DNA from: Actinomycetes bacterium
Lineage (GTDB): Bacteria; Actinomycetota; Acidimicrobiia; Acidimicrobiales; Palsa-688
Direction: 5' to 3'
Assembly: GCA_021816565.1 (NCBI GenBank)
Contig: JAKAXN010000097.1
Span: forward strand, 1 to 12,936
DNA length: 12,936 bases
A model generated the notes under the pieces. It was not told the DNA's origin. It did not search any database and worked only from the letters and a program-made list of their open reading frames with translations. The translations under genes and the position numbers were made by a program. The stretch's first letter is position 1, and the number at the start of each line of letters is the position of its first letter. Shown piece by piece: positions 6,318 to 12,215 of this stretch.

Positions 6318-6323
6318 TAGAGT
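6318..6323 (+). promoter_or_regulatory. Candidate -10 box (TAGAGT) for the GlcG-lyase-S51 operon
   Basis: TAGAGT followed directly by GGG sits in the 97-base gap after the diguanylate cyclase. Transcription would begin near 6330, giving a leader that contains the strong AGGAGG (6355-6360), eight bases before the ATG at 6369. An in-frame ATG at 6339 has no ribosome binding site and is too close to the predicted transcription start. Confidence 0.45.
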
Positions 6324-6368
6324 GGGCCGGCGGTCCGGATGTCCCGGGTCGGCCAGGAGGGGGAGACC

Positions 6369-6791
6369 ATGGGCGCGACGTTCGCCAAGGGCAGTGTCTC
6401 GGCCGCCACGGCCCGGCGCATGATCGCCGCGGCCGAGGCGAAAGCGGAGGAGATGGGCCAGCCCTTCGTCATCGCCGTGGTCGACGAGAGCGGCGTCCTG
6501 AAGGCTTTCAGCCGCATGGACGGGGCCCCTCTGCTCAGCGTGCAGGTGGCCCAGGACAAGGCATACACGGCGGCCGGCTTCTCGATGCCCACGCACGTCT
6601 GGCACGACTTCATCAAGAGCGATCCGCCTCTGGCCAGTGGGGCTCCCACCGGTATCGACAGGCTGGTGATCTTCGGGGGTGGCTACCCGATCACGGTGGA
6701 TGGTCAGGTGGTCGGCGGGGTGGGGGTCAGCGGCGGTCACTACAGCGACGACATGAAGGTGGCCGAGGCCGCCATCGCTGCGCTCGGGTGA
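6369..6791 (+). CDS. GlcG/HbpS family (DUF336) protein
   Basis: A 140-residue protein of the GlcG/HbpS family, small alpha/beta proteins that in Streptomyces HbpS bind haem and elsewhere sit beside glycolate, propanediol or other catabolic genes with an unclear role. Family landmarks are IAVVDESGVLKAFSRMDGA (35-53), the helix QVAQDKAYTAA (59-69), FGGGYPI (102-108) and the Gly-rich GGVGVSGG (116-123). It has no signal peptide and no Cys, so a cytoplasmic form is expected. The ATG at 6369 is chosen for AGGAGG eight bases upstream; an ATG thirty bases earlier in frame lacks any site. Its stop overlaps the next start (GTGA), so it is translated together with a lyase of the isocitrate-lyase superfamily. 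That pairing suggests a catabolic accessory role, which is inference. Confidence 0.88.
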   Translation: MGATFAKGSVSAATARRMIAAAEAKAEEMGQPFVIAVVDESGVLKAFSRMDGAPLLSVQVAQDKAYTAAGFSMPTHVWHDFIKSDPPLASGAPTGIDRLVIFGGGYPITVDGQVVGGVGVSGGHYSDDMKVAEAAIAALG

Positions 6792-7666
6792 GCGGGGCTG
6801 AGGGCGTGGGTCCCGGCCGACGGCTCAGGGACCTGCTGGCCGGGCCGGAGCTGGTCGTGGCGCCCGGTGCCTACGACGCCATCACCGCCCGAGCCGTGCA
6901 GCGGGCCGGTTGGCCGGCGGTGTACATGACCGGCGCCGGCACCGCCGCCACTGTCGGCTACCCGGACTACGGGCTGCTCGGCATGTCCGAGATGGCGGAA
7001 GCGGTCGGACGGATGACCGACGCCGTGGATATCCCGGTCATCGCCGACGCCGACACCGGCTACGGCAACGAGCTCAACGTGACCCGGACCGTGCGCTCCT
7101 ACGGCGCCCGGGGGGCGGCCGCCCTGCACATCGAGGACCAGGTGTTCCCCAAGCGTTGCGGTCACCTGGACCACAAGCAGGTCGTGCCGGCCGACCGGTT
7201 CGTGGCGAAGATCGAGGCGGCGATCGAGGCCCGCACCGACCCGGATCTGGTGATCATCGCCCGGACCGACGCCAGGGCCGTCCACGACCTCGACGACGCG
7301 GTGGAGCGGGCCAACCGGGCGCTGGCCGCCGGGGCCGACATGGCCTTCGTGGAGGCGCCCCAGACGGTGGAGGAGATCTCGGCGGTGCCCCGCCTGGTGC
7401 AGGGACCGTGCCTGTTCAACATGGTCGGCGGAGGGCGGACGCCGCCGGTCGGCCTGGCCCAGGTGGCCGAAGCCGGTTACCGGCTGGTCATCCTGCCCAC
7501 CCTCCTGCTCGGGGCGGTGGTGGGCGCGACGGAATCCGCGCTCGAGCAGCTGCGCGCCACCGGCGCCCACCCCGATCCGGGGATGGCCATCTCCGAGCTG
7601 TTCCGCCACTTCGGTGCCGACGAATGGGACCGGGTGCGGGACCGCTTTCCCGACCGATCGGGGTGA
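6788..7666 (+). CDS. Isocitrate lyase/PEP mutase superfamily C-C lyase
   Basis: A 292-residue TIM-barrel enzyme. The Mg2+-binding DADTGYG motif begins at residue 87 (D87, D89), IEDQ follows, and the catalytic loop is PKRCGH with K122, R123, C124, G125, H126. A Cys in this K-[KR]-C-G-H loop marks lyases such as 2-methylisocitrate lyase (PrpB), 2,3-dimethylmalate lyase and relatives, and argues against a phosphonomutase. Which 2-hydroxy- or oxo-acid is cleaved cannot be told. No prpC or prpD is nearby, so a methylcitrate cycle is not shown. The GTG at 6788 overlaps the stop of the GlcG-like gene by four bases, and the end overlaps the next gene the same way. A GTG at 6806 is an alternative start but would lose the coupling. 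Confidence 0.88.
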   Translation: MSGAEGVGPGRRLRDLLAGPELVVAPGAYDAITARAVQRAGWPAVYMTGAGTAATVGYPDYGLLGMSEMAEAVGRMTDAVDIPVIADADTGYGNELNVTRTVRSYGARGAAALHIEDQVFPKRCGHLDHKQVVPADRFVAKIEAAIEARTDPDLVIIARTDARAVHDLDDAVERANRALAAGADMAFVEAPQTVEEISAVPRLVQGPCLFNMVGGGRTPPVGLAQVAEAGYRLVILPTLLLGAVVGATESALEQLRATGAHPDPGMAISELFRHFGADEWDRVRDRFPDRSG

Positions 7667-8412
7667 GCGAAGCCGCCGCTCCCCGGGCGCCCGGGCCGCT
7701 GGCCCTCGTCGGGTCGGGGGAGTACCTGCCGGCCATGGCCGGCCTCGAGGGGGAGCTCATCGCCGGGCGGCCGCCCCGGTACGTCCAGCTCGCCACCGCT
7801 GCCGTCCCCGACGGTCCTGCGGTGGTGGAGAAGTGGCACCGACTTGGACAGCAGCAGGCGGAGCGGCTGGGGGTGGAAGCGGTGGTGGTCCCGGTCGCCA
7901 CCCGCGGCGACGCCGACGACCCGGCGCTGGCCCGGATGGTGGACGGGGCTGGTCTGATCTACCTCTCCGGGGGCAACCCGGCCTACCTGGCGGACACCCT
8001 GCGCGGCAGCGCCGTGTGGCACGCCATCGTCGCCGCATGGGAGGCGGGTGCGTCACTGGCCGGCTGCAGCGCCGGGGCCATGGCGATGGCCGCCCGGGTG
8101 CCGTCGTGGCGCCACCCTGTACGGGGGGCGACCGACGGGCTGGGGCTGCTGCCCCACATCCGGGTCATCCCGCACTTCGATGTGATGGTGGGCCGGTTCC
8201 CCGAGCGGGTGACCAACTGGCTGGTGCCCGACGACCCGGCCCTGACGGTCATCGGGGTGGACGAGATGACCGCCGTGGTGGGCGGTCCCGGGGCCTGGAC
8301 GGTCAGCGGGACGGGCTCGGCGTGGCTGCTGCACCCGGAGGGCCGTATCCGGGTGCCGGCCGGGACCACCTTCACCGTGCCGACCGGTGGGAGGCCGCCG
8401 ACCGCCGGATGA
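7663..8412 (+). CDS. Peptidase S51 / type 1 glutamine amidotransferase-like protein
   Basis: A 249-residue protein of the S51 (cyanophycinase/dipeptidase E) fold. Landmarks are LVGSGEY (G17-S18-G19-E20-Y21), YLSGGNP (residues 100-106), and the nucleophile elbow AGCSAGAMAM with the catalytic Ser at S136 in the G-x-S-A-G setting; HF in VIPHFD may be part of the active site. Cyanophycinases and peptidase E hydrolyse beta- or alpha-aspartyl peptides; no cyanophycin synthetase is in the window, so the substrate is open. There is no signal peptide. The GTG start at 7663 overlaps the preceding stop in the same GGGTGAGCG context as the previous junction, so it is the third gene of a coupled operon. 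The C-terminal 30 residues, rich in Pro, Gly and Thr, look like a tail. Confidence 0.85.
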   Translation: MSEAAAPRAPGPLALVGSGEYLPAMAGLEGELIAGRPPRYVQLATAAVPDGPAVVEKWHRLGQQQAERLGVEAVVVPVATRGDADDPALARMVDGAGLIYLSGGNPAYLADTLRGSAVWHAIVAAWEAGASLAGCSAGAMAMAARVPSWRHPVRGATDGLGLLPHIRVIPHFDVMVGRFPERVTNWLVPDDPALTVIGVDEMTAVVGGPGAWTVSGTGSAWLLHPEGRIRVPAGTTFTVPTGGRPPTAG

Positions 8413-8435
8413 CTGCCACTTTCCCTCCGCCCTGG

Positions 8436-8441
8436 TAGAAC
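8436..8441 (+). promoter_or_regulatory. Candidate -10 box (TAGAAC) for the lipoprotein gene
   Basis: TAGAACTTGGG lies 24 bases after the S51-like stop. Predicted transcription starts near 8448, with AGGAGGT (8474-8480) in the leader. The hexamer lacks the final T of the other boxes in the window, so support is moderate. Confidence 0.35.
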
Positions 8442-8487
8442 TTGGGCTCCGGGGTTCCAGAGGCATTGTTACCAGGAGGTCGGATTG

Positions 8488-9210
8488 GTGATCGGGTCGT
8501 GGCTGCGGCACCGTCCGCTCGGGTTGTTGCTGGCCGGGACGTGCCTGGTCGGCTCTGCGTGCGGCGCTGGTGCGGCGAGCGGCTCCCGGGCCCCGGCGCC
8601 GACCGGGACGCCGACGGGATCAGCCTCGCGATCGCAGATCCCGCCGGCGGCCGTGGACGGTCTCGACCCGGCGAAGCTGGCCGGGTTGCAGAACTACACC
8701 TTCATGTCGGTCAACGCCTACGGCAGCGTGTCGATGACCTGGACGGGCAAGGTCCACAGCCTGACGGACTGGGTGGTGACGACGAACGCTCCCGCAGTGA
8801 CCACCTACGACGTCGACGGGCACGGCTCCGCAGTCGCCATCGGCCGGGTCCAGGACGTCACCTTCAAGTCCCCCGATGGGGTCAACCATCTCTTCGGGGA
8901 GTCGTCATTCGCGGAGCAGCTCGTCGGCTACACCCACGTGGCGGGTATCAGGATCACCCGGGGTGCCCCTTGCCGCGTCGCCGGCGCATCGGGCGTCACG
9001 TTCCACATCCAGGCGCCGAACGCGGCGATCGTCGACGAAGCAGCCCGGGCCTGCGTGGACAGCGCGAATGGAGCGCTGCTCTCCTATCAGGCAGGGGTGA
9101 GCGGGGGATCCGCCGCCGACGCGACGGGGCTGTCCGGCCACGGGACGACCTTCACCGTCACCTCGATCGGCAGCGTGGGTCCGATCTCAGCCCCGACGGC
9201 GTCCTCGTAG
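8488..9210 (+). CDS. Predicted lipoprotein of unknown function
   Basis: A 240-residue secreted protein. A short basic N-region (SWLRHRP) leads into a hydrophobic stretch (residues 11-22) and a lipobox-like G22-S23-A24-C25, so C25 is the likely lipidation site; Gly at -3 is permitted but not the commonest residue. A Gly/Ala/Ser/Pro-rich linker (about 26-50) follows, then a globular domain with many beta-type segments. Two Cys in the mature domain (C162 and C189) could form a disulfide. The shape, with APC and ARACVD segments late in the chain, recalls mycobacterial-type small lipoproteins, but I do not recognise a family. AGGAGGT ends seven bases before the GTG at 8488; a TTG at 8485 is an equally possible start and adds one residue. 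A GC hairpin follows the stop. Confidence 0.75.
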   Translation: MIGSWLRHRPLGLLLAGTCLVGSACGAGAASGSRAPAPTGTPTGSASRSQIPPAAVDGLDPAKLAGLQNYTFMSVNAYGSVSMTWTGKVHSLTDWVVTTNAPAVTTYDVDGHGSAVAIGRVQDVTFKSPDGVNHLFGESSFAEQLVGYTHVAGIRITRGAPCRVAGASGVTFHIQAPNAAIVDEAARACVDSANGALLSYQAGVSGGSAADATGLSGHGTTFTVTSIGSVGPISAPTASS

Positions 9211-9211
9211 A

Positions 9212-9231
9212 GCCCCCTTCGAGCGGGGGGC
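9212..9231 (+). terminator. GC-rich hairpin between convergent genes
   Basis: GCCCCC (9212-9217) pairs with GGGGGC (9226-9231) over an eight-base loop, two bases after the lipoprotein stop. There is no T-run, so it is at best a weak intrinsic terminator; it may also block transcripts arriving from the convergent gene that ends at 9296. Confidence 0.45.
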
Positions 9232-9295
9232 CGGTCCCATTCTGAGCTGGGCCGGACTTCCCAGGCGCCGACCCGTGCCCCCGAGCCGACATGCG

Positions 9296-9781
9296 TCACG
9301 AGAGCGGGGCGCCACCGGCCGGTGGCCGGGACTCGAGCGGCCGGAACTCGAGCGGCCGGAACGCCGGGCGCAGCTCGGACAGACGGCGACCCAGCTCGAG
9401 GACCTCGGGGCTGCCTTCGGCCGGCAACCTGGCCCAGGCCTGTTGGAGATGATCGGCGAACCTGGCATGCGGGCCGACCGAGCCGGGCGCGATCTTGGTC
9501 CAGTCGGCGTTTTCCAGGATGGCCCTGCCGAGAGAGCGGATCTCCTGCAGCGCGGCGAAGACCATCTCCTGGTTGGCCTGCGCGAGATGCTCGGTCAACC
9601 GGTTCCAGATACGCACGCCCTCATCGCGCCACTTGTCGAACCAGGCGAGTTCCGCCCGGGCGGCGTCGTCGTCCGGGCGGTTCACAGTGGCGCTGAGCAG
9701 AGCTTCCACGGCGGCTCGGGCCTCGACCAGGAGCTGTCGGAGCTCCTCCTCGCCGAGCGCGGGGTCTGGGTCCGAGGTCAT
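9296..9781 (-). CDS. Hypothetical helical protein
   Basis: A 161-residue protein that I do not recognise. It is strongly helical and charged: EEELRQLLVEARAAVEALLS (near residues 10-29), ELAWFDKWRDEGVRIWNRLTEHLAQANQ in the middle with three Trp, then IRSLGRAILENADWTKIAPG and a second helical pair (FADHLQQAWARL, EVLELGRRLSEL). The C-terminus carries a repeated RPLEF/RPLES unit. No signal peptide, membrane segment or Cys is seen. The ATG at 9781 is preferred because GGGAGG lies five bases upstream; the frame extends further to 9970 but that part is Arg/Pro/Ser-rich and looks non-coding. It converges on the lipoprotein gene. Confidence 0.7.
   Translation of the reverse strand: MTSDPDPALGEEELRQLLVEARAAVEALLSATVNRPDDDAARAELAWFDKWRDEGVRIWNRLTEHLAQANQEMVFAALQEIRSLGRAILENADWTKIAPGSVGPHARFADHLQQAWARLPAEGSPEVLELGRRLSELRPAFRPLEFRPLESRPPAGGAPLS
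9329..9358 (+). repeat. Two tandem 15-base units near a gene's 3' end
   Basis: The 15-base units at 9329-9343 and 9344-9358 differ at one base (GGACTCG versus GAACTCG at the start). Read on the minus strand they encode the repeated pentapeptide RPLEF/RPLES at the C-terminus of the helical protein. The length keeps the reading frame, as expected for slippage within a coding region. Confidence 0.8.
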
Positions 9782-10025
9782 CCAGCCCTCCCGTCGGCGG
9801 GGCTGGGTCGTGAGTGTGCCGGTGCCACTGCTGAACGCTCCCTCCGAGCCGGGATCTCCGGCCCGCAACAGGATCCCACGCCGACAGGTCCGGGGGAACC
9901 TCGACCTCGCCGGTCTCCACTTGGAGAACTGGGCGATGACTACAGTTGTCGGGTCGTCCGAGTGCCGCACCGGGACTTGGTCGAGGGCCGCTGGCGCAAA
10001 TGCCCAGGTAGAGGTCCCACAACCT

Positions 10026-10099
10026 GCCCGAGTAGCTCAGTTGGCCAGAGCAGGCGCCTTGTAAGCGTCAGGTCGTCGGTTCGAAGCCGACCTCGGGCT
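10026..10099 (+). tRNA. tRNA-Thr (anticodon TGT)
   Basis: A complete cloverleaf without encoded CCA. The acceptor stem is GCCCGAG (10026-10032) with CTCGGGC (10092-10098) and discriminator T at 10099. The D stem is GCTC/GAGC (10035-10038, 10048-10051). The anticodon stem is GGCGC/GCGTC (10053-10057, 10065-10069, one G-T pair) around the loop CTTGTAA, giving anticodon TGT at 10060-10062. The T stem GTCGG/CCGAC encloses the loop TTCGAAG (10080-10086). It reads ACA Thr codons. The toxin-antitoxin module begins 31 bases after it on the opposite strand. Confidence 0.95.
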
Positions 10100-10130
10100 C
10101 TGTTGCGTACCTACGTAAGGACGCGGGCGG

Positions 10131-10716
10131 TCACGGCTGGTCGGCCGGCCAGGATTCGGTGAGCGCAGCGGGCGCCCAGGTCGGCCATCGGGGGGTGGAG
10201 AGGAGGGTGCCGCCGCCGGCTTCGGCGACCAGGACCGGCCCGTCGAGGGTCGAGTTGTCCCAGAACGCTGCCGTGTCGGCCGCCTCAGCTGCGGAGGCCA
10301 CGATCGGCCACAAGCGCCGGTGCCGTTCCCGGATCTTGTCCTCCGGGACAGAATGTCCGCCCATACGGACCCGCTGGAAAACCCGGGCGACGGCCAGGTC
10401 CTCGGGGATCATCAACACGTGCAGGGAGATGAAGAAGCCGGCGGCTGCGGCGGCTTCGATCAAGTCCAGTTTGGACGGATGGGAGAAGACGGTTTCGGCG
10501 ATGAACTCCCGGCCGGCGGCGATGAGAGCCGCCCTGGTGGCCTCGGCGATCCGGGCGGCGTCGTAGGAGTGCGTTTCGGGGGCGTCGGGCCAGCGGTCGG
10601 CGGCGATGAGGTCGGCGTTGACGAAGGACTCCCGGCCGGGCGGCGGCCAGGATGCGGGTGGCGAAGGTCGACTTGCCGGCGCCGTTCGGTCCGACGACGA
10701 GATCGAGGCGGCTCAA
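10131..10716 (-). pseudogene. Zeta-toxin family kinase gene, frameshifted
   Basis: The start (TTG at 10716) gives MSRLDLVVGPNGAGKST, a Walker A P-loop at residues 9-17. After ILAAARP the frame moves by one near 10629-10640 and continues, without a stop, through FVNADLIAADRWPDAPETHSYDAAR, IAETVFSHPSKLDL, VPEDLAVARVFQRVRMGGHSVPEDKIRERHRRLWP and ends at 10131. This is the zeta-toxin family, whose members phosphorylate UDP-N-acetylglucosamine and related sugars. NAD in FVNAD holds the usual catalytic Asp position. Removing one G from the local CCGGGAG restores a protein of about 194 residues, a normal length. It may be a real inactivating mutation or a sequencing error. The start overlaps the antitoxin stop (TTGA), so the two were translated together. 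Confidence 0.82.
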
Positions 10717-11111
10717 CCGGCGGCGACGGACCGCCCGGCCGCCTGGATGGGCCGGTGGGCCCCGTCGGGAGCGAACTCGACCAGGTTGCCGTCGTCGTCG
10801 ACGGCTACCGCTGGTATTCCCCGGGCGAGCAGTTCCCGTCCGAAGCCGGCGCCGGCGGCCCGTTCGCGGACGGTGACGTCGAGTTCGACGTTAGCGACGA
10901 GCCTCTCCTCGGCGCTCAACGCTGCGAGCGGCGTACGGCCGGCTACGGCCGCTTCGATCCGGCGGCGGGTTGCCGTCTCGTGAGCGGAGAACATCCTTCC
11001 GAGCCGGGTCCAGTGCTCGAGCTGCTGGCGGCCGGACCGGTTCTCCCGGCGGCCTTCGCTGACCGCCGCGTCGAACAGGTCAGCGTCGAAACGGGTCATC
11101 CGGTCACCCAC
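10713..11111 (-). CDS. ParD-like antitoxin of a type II toxin-antitoxin pair
   Basis: A 132-residue protein containing RFDADLFDAAVSEGRRENRSGRQQLEHWTRLGRMF, the N-terminal feature of ParD-like antitoxins that accompany zeta-type kinases in actinobacteria: a predicted DNA-binding strand-helix followed by a long helix. The C-terminal part (GTPLAALSAEERLVANVELDVTV and RGIPAVAVDDDGNLVEFAPDG) is likely the toxin-binding region. The GTG at 11111 has GGGAGG (11124-11119) seven bases upstream and is preferred; an ATG at 11099 in frame would start directly at MTRFDAD but has a weaker site. The stop overlaps the TTG start of the kinase by four bases. A palindrome in the promoter region suggests autoregulation. 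With the kinase frameshifted, the antitoxin may now be an orphan. Confidence 0.8.
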   Translation of the reverse strand: MGDRMTRFDADLFDAAVSEGRRENRSGRQQLEHWTRLGRMFSAHETATRRRIEAAVAGRTPLAALSAEERLVANVELDVTVRERAAGAGFGRELLARGIPAVAVDDDGNLVEFAPDGAHRPIQAAGRSVAAG

Positions 11112-11117
11112 TGTCCA

Positions 11118-11150
11118 ACCTCCCTTGTTACAACCTGCATACACACGGTA
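11118..11150 (-). promoter_or_regulatory. Antitoxin promoter/operator region with short dyads
   Basis: On the minus strand the leader holds TTGTAACAA (palindromic about the central A) just before the GGGAGG site, and ATAC-CGTGT-GTAT a little upstream. The stretch is clearly more AT-rich than the coding DNA around it. Antitoxins of this kind usually repress their own promoter through such dyads. No decisive -10 and -35 pair is visible, so the exact start is unknown. Confidence 0.35.
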
Positions 11151-11531
11151 TCAGTCTGCTACACGATTGGGCGGGGGGTTCGTTCCCGCCGGGAGCGTCC
11201 AACTCGAACTCTGACCCCGGGCACGTATCGGGCGAGGGGCCGCTCTGGGGGGTACCAGAGCACCGCCGATGAAGAATCGGGGGGCGTGGTCGAAGTTCGG
11301 AAACGCCTTGGCCCGGGCCACCTCGTCACCTTCAAAGAACCCCACGCCCAACTCGGTGTCCCACCCGGCGGTGTGCTCCCACGGCTCGACATCACCCAGA
11401 TTCCACCCGTAGTACGGGATCAACATCACCGCCTGGCCGGCCCCGTCGATAAACAACAGCCACTTCATCATGTGGACCCAGACAACACCGGGGGCGCCAT
11501 GACCCGGCCCGCTGCACGCCAGGGCCACCAT
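11151..11531 (-). CDS. Hypothetical ORF, possibly frameshifted at a G6 tract
   Basis: I do not recognise this protein. Its central part (MKWLLFIDGAGQAVMLI, then IPYYGWNLGDVEPWEH, LGVGFFEGDEVARAKAFPNFDHAPRFF) is rich in aromatic residues, and about 85% of its codons end in G or C, which argues for real coding. ATG-ATG at 11471-11466 or the upstream ATG at 11531 may be the start; neither has a good ribosome binding site. After GGAL the frame crosses six G (11247-11252 on the plus strand) and the tail turns Ser/Pro-rich. Skipping one base there gives PPERPLARYVPGVRVRVGRSRRERTPRPIV, ending at 11159, which looks more protein-like. It lies upstream of the toxin-antitoxin pair on the same strand. 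Confidence 0.4.
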   Translation of the reverse strand: MVALACSGPGHGAPGVVWVHMMKWLLFIDGAGQAVMLIPYYGWNLGDVEPWEHTAGWDTELGVGFFEGDEVARAKAFPNFDHAPRFFIGGALVPPRAAPRPIRARGQSSSWTLPAGTNPPPNRVAD

Positions 11532-11560
11532 CCCGGCACCGCTCCACCGGGGAACGGAAA

Positions 11561-11586
11561 GGGCCCTGCCCGTCAGGGCAGGGCCC
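11561..11586 (-). terminator. Strong intrinsic terminator of the membrane protein gene
   Basis: GGGCCCTGCCC (11561-11571) and GGGCAGGGCCC (11576-11586) form a perfect 11-bp stem with a four-base loop. On the minus strand the hairpin is followed by TTTCCGTT, a short T-rich stretch, 27 bases after the stop codon of the gene ending at 11613. The stem is symmetric and could also stop plus-strand transcripts. Confidence 0.8.
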
Positions 11587-11612
11587 TCGTCAGGGCAGGA
11601 GCGGTCCAGCCG

Positions 11613-12083
11613 TCAGGCGGTCGCCTGCCGCTGCCCATGGACGGCCAGGCCGTAGATAACCATCACGCAGATGGCCACGTAGGTCAGCGACCAGACCGGG
11701 TAGTAGGGCATCCACCATATGGCCGAAATGGTGCCCAGGGCGCCGGCGGCGATGCCGATCCAGCGGGAGATCTGGCTGCGGACGAACACTCCTAGTCCGC
11801 CCAGGAACAGGACGATCGAAACGCCCAACCAGAGCCACCCGTAGGTTGAAAGGTCGGTCCCGAACAGGGCGTTCTGCAGGTTCGACGGGACCGTACCGTT
11901 GTAGGCGAAAGCCCACATCGAGTCGAAGAAGCGCATGATGCCGGCCAGCATCAGTGCGACGCCCGAGAAGTAGATCCACCCTTCACCCGACTCGTAGCTC
12001 GGGGTCGACACCCATACCTCATTTGTCGCGGTTCCGGTGGTTTGCTTCGGTGTCTGGACTGGCTGATTTCTTACCTGAGCCAT
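11613..12083 (-). CDS. Four-helix membrane protein, DUF7144-like
   Basis: A 156-residue integral membrane protein with a polar, Gln/Thr-rich N-terminus (about 30 residues) and four predicted helices: WIYFSGVALMLAGIMRFFDSM, TYGWLWLGVSIVLFLGGLGVFV, WIGIAAGALGTISAIWW, and WSLTYVAICVMVIYGLAVHG. The amphipathic RFFDSMWAF and the short loop YNGTVPSNLQNALFG between helices 1 and 2 are typical of the small actinobacterial membrane proteins now called DUF7144. No biochemical role is known to me. The ATG at 12083 is preferred for GGGAGG eight bases upstream; a GTG at 12092 touches that site. It is a single-gene unit with its own promoter and a strong terminator. Confidence 0.82.
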   Translation of the reverse strand: MAQVRNQPVQTPKQTTGTATNEVWVSTPSYESGEGWIYFSGVALMLAGIMRFFDSMWAFAYNGTVPSNLQNALFGTDLSTYGWLWLGVSIVLFLGGLGVFVRSQISRWIGIAAGALGTISAIWWMPYYPVWSLTYVAICVMVIYGLAVHGQRQATA

Positions 12084-12097
12084 GAATCGCACCTCCC

Positions 12098-12110
12098 AGG
12101 GTCAGACCCT
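12098..12110. promoter_or_regulatory. Palindrome AGGGTCAGACCCT in the 5' leader
   Basis: A perfect dyad of six bases around one central base, directly upstream of the GGGAGG site (about 12097-12092) of the membrane protein gene and downstream of its probable -10. The position suits a repressor operator. As RNA it would form only a four-pair hairpin, so a DNA site is more likely. Confidence 0.4.
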
Positions 12111-12129
12111 CTTGTCTCTGCGATTTACC

Positions 12130-12160
12130 TCTATAAGAGGGCGCGCGAACGGCGGTGCAA
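12130..12160 (-). promoter_or_regulatory. Probable promoter of the membrane protein gene
   Basis: On the minus strand TTGCAC (12160-12155) and TATAGA (12135-12130) are separated by 19 bases; shifting the second box to TTATAG gives 18. The AT-rich stretch CTTATAGAGGTAAATC stands out in this GC-rich DNA. It would produce a leader of about 40 bases that includes the AGGGTCAGACCCT palindrome. Confidence 0.45.
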
Positions 12161-12215
12161 ACCTAGAGAACAAGGTCCTGTCAGCACGGCGGACACAGCC
12201 GCGACCCCGGGCGGC

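Noticed and set aside
4727..6649. Long minus-strand open frame (640 codons) across the diguanylate cyclase
   Set aside because: It is rich in Gly, His, Arg and Pro without domain features and is antisense to a clearly recognised GGDEF gene. Long antisense frames are expected at this GC content.
9313..9324. Perfect 12-base palindrome CACCGGCCGGTG
   Set aside because: It lies within the coding sequence of the helical protein and is made only of very common GC words, so chance is likely.
9941..9946. TACAGT as a -10 box for the tRNA
   Set aside because: It is 80 bases upstream of the mature tRNA and the nearest -35-like TTGGAG is only 14 bases away; evidence is too weak to list.
9782..9970. N-terminal extension of the helical protein to 9970
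   Set aside because: The extension is Arg/Ser/Pro-rich with no sign of a domain, and GGGAGG is well placed for the ATG at 9781.
10320..11795. 491-codon plus-strand open frame over the toxin-antitoxin region
   Set aside because: It runs opposite to the antitoxin, toxin and membrane protein genes, all recognised by sequence, and has low-complexity composition.
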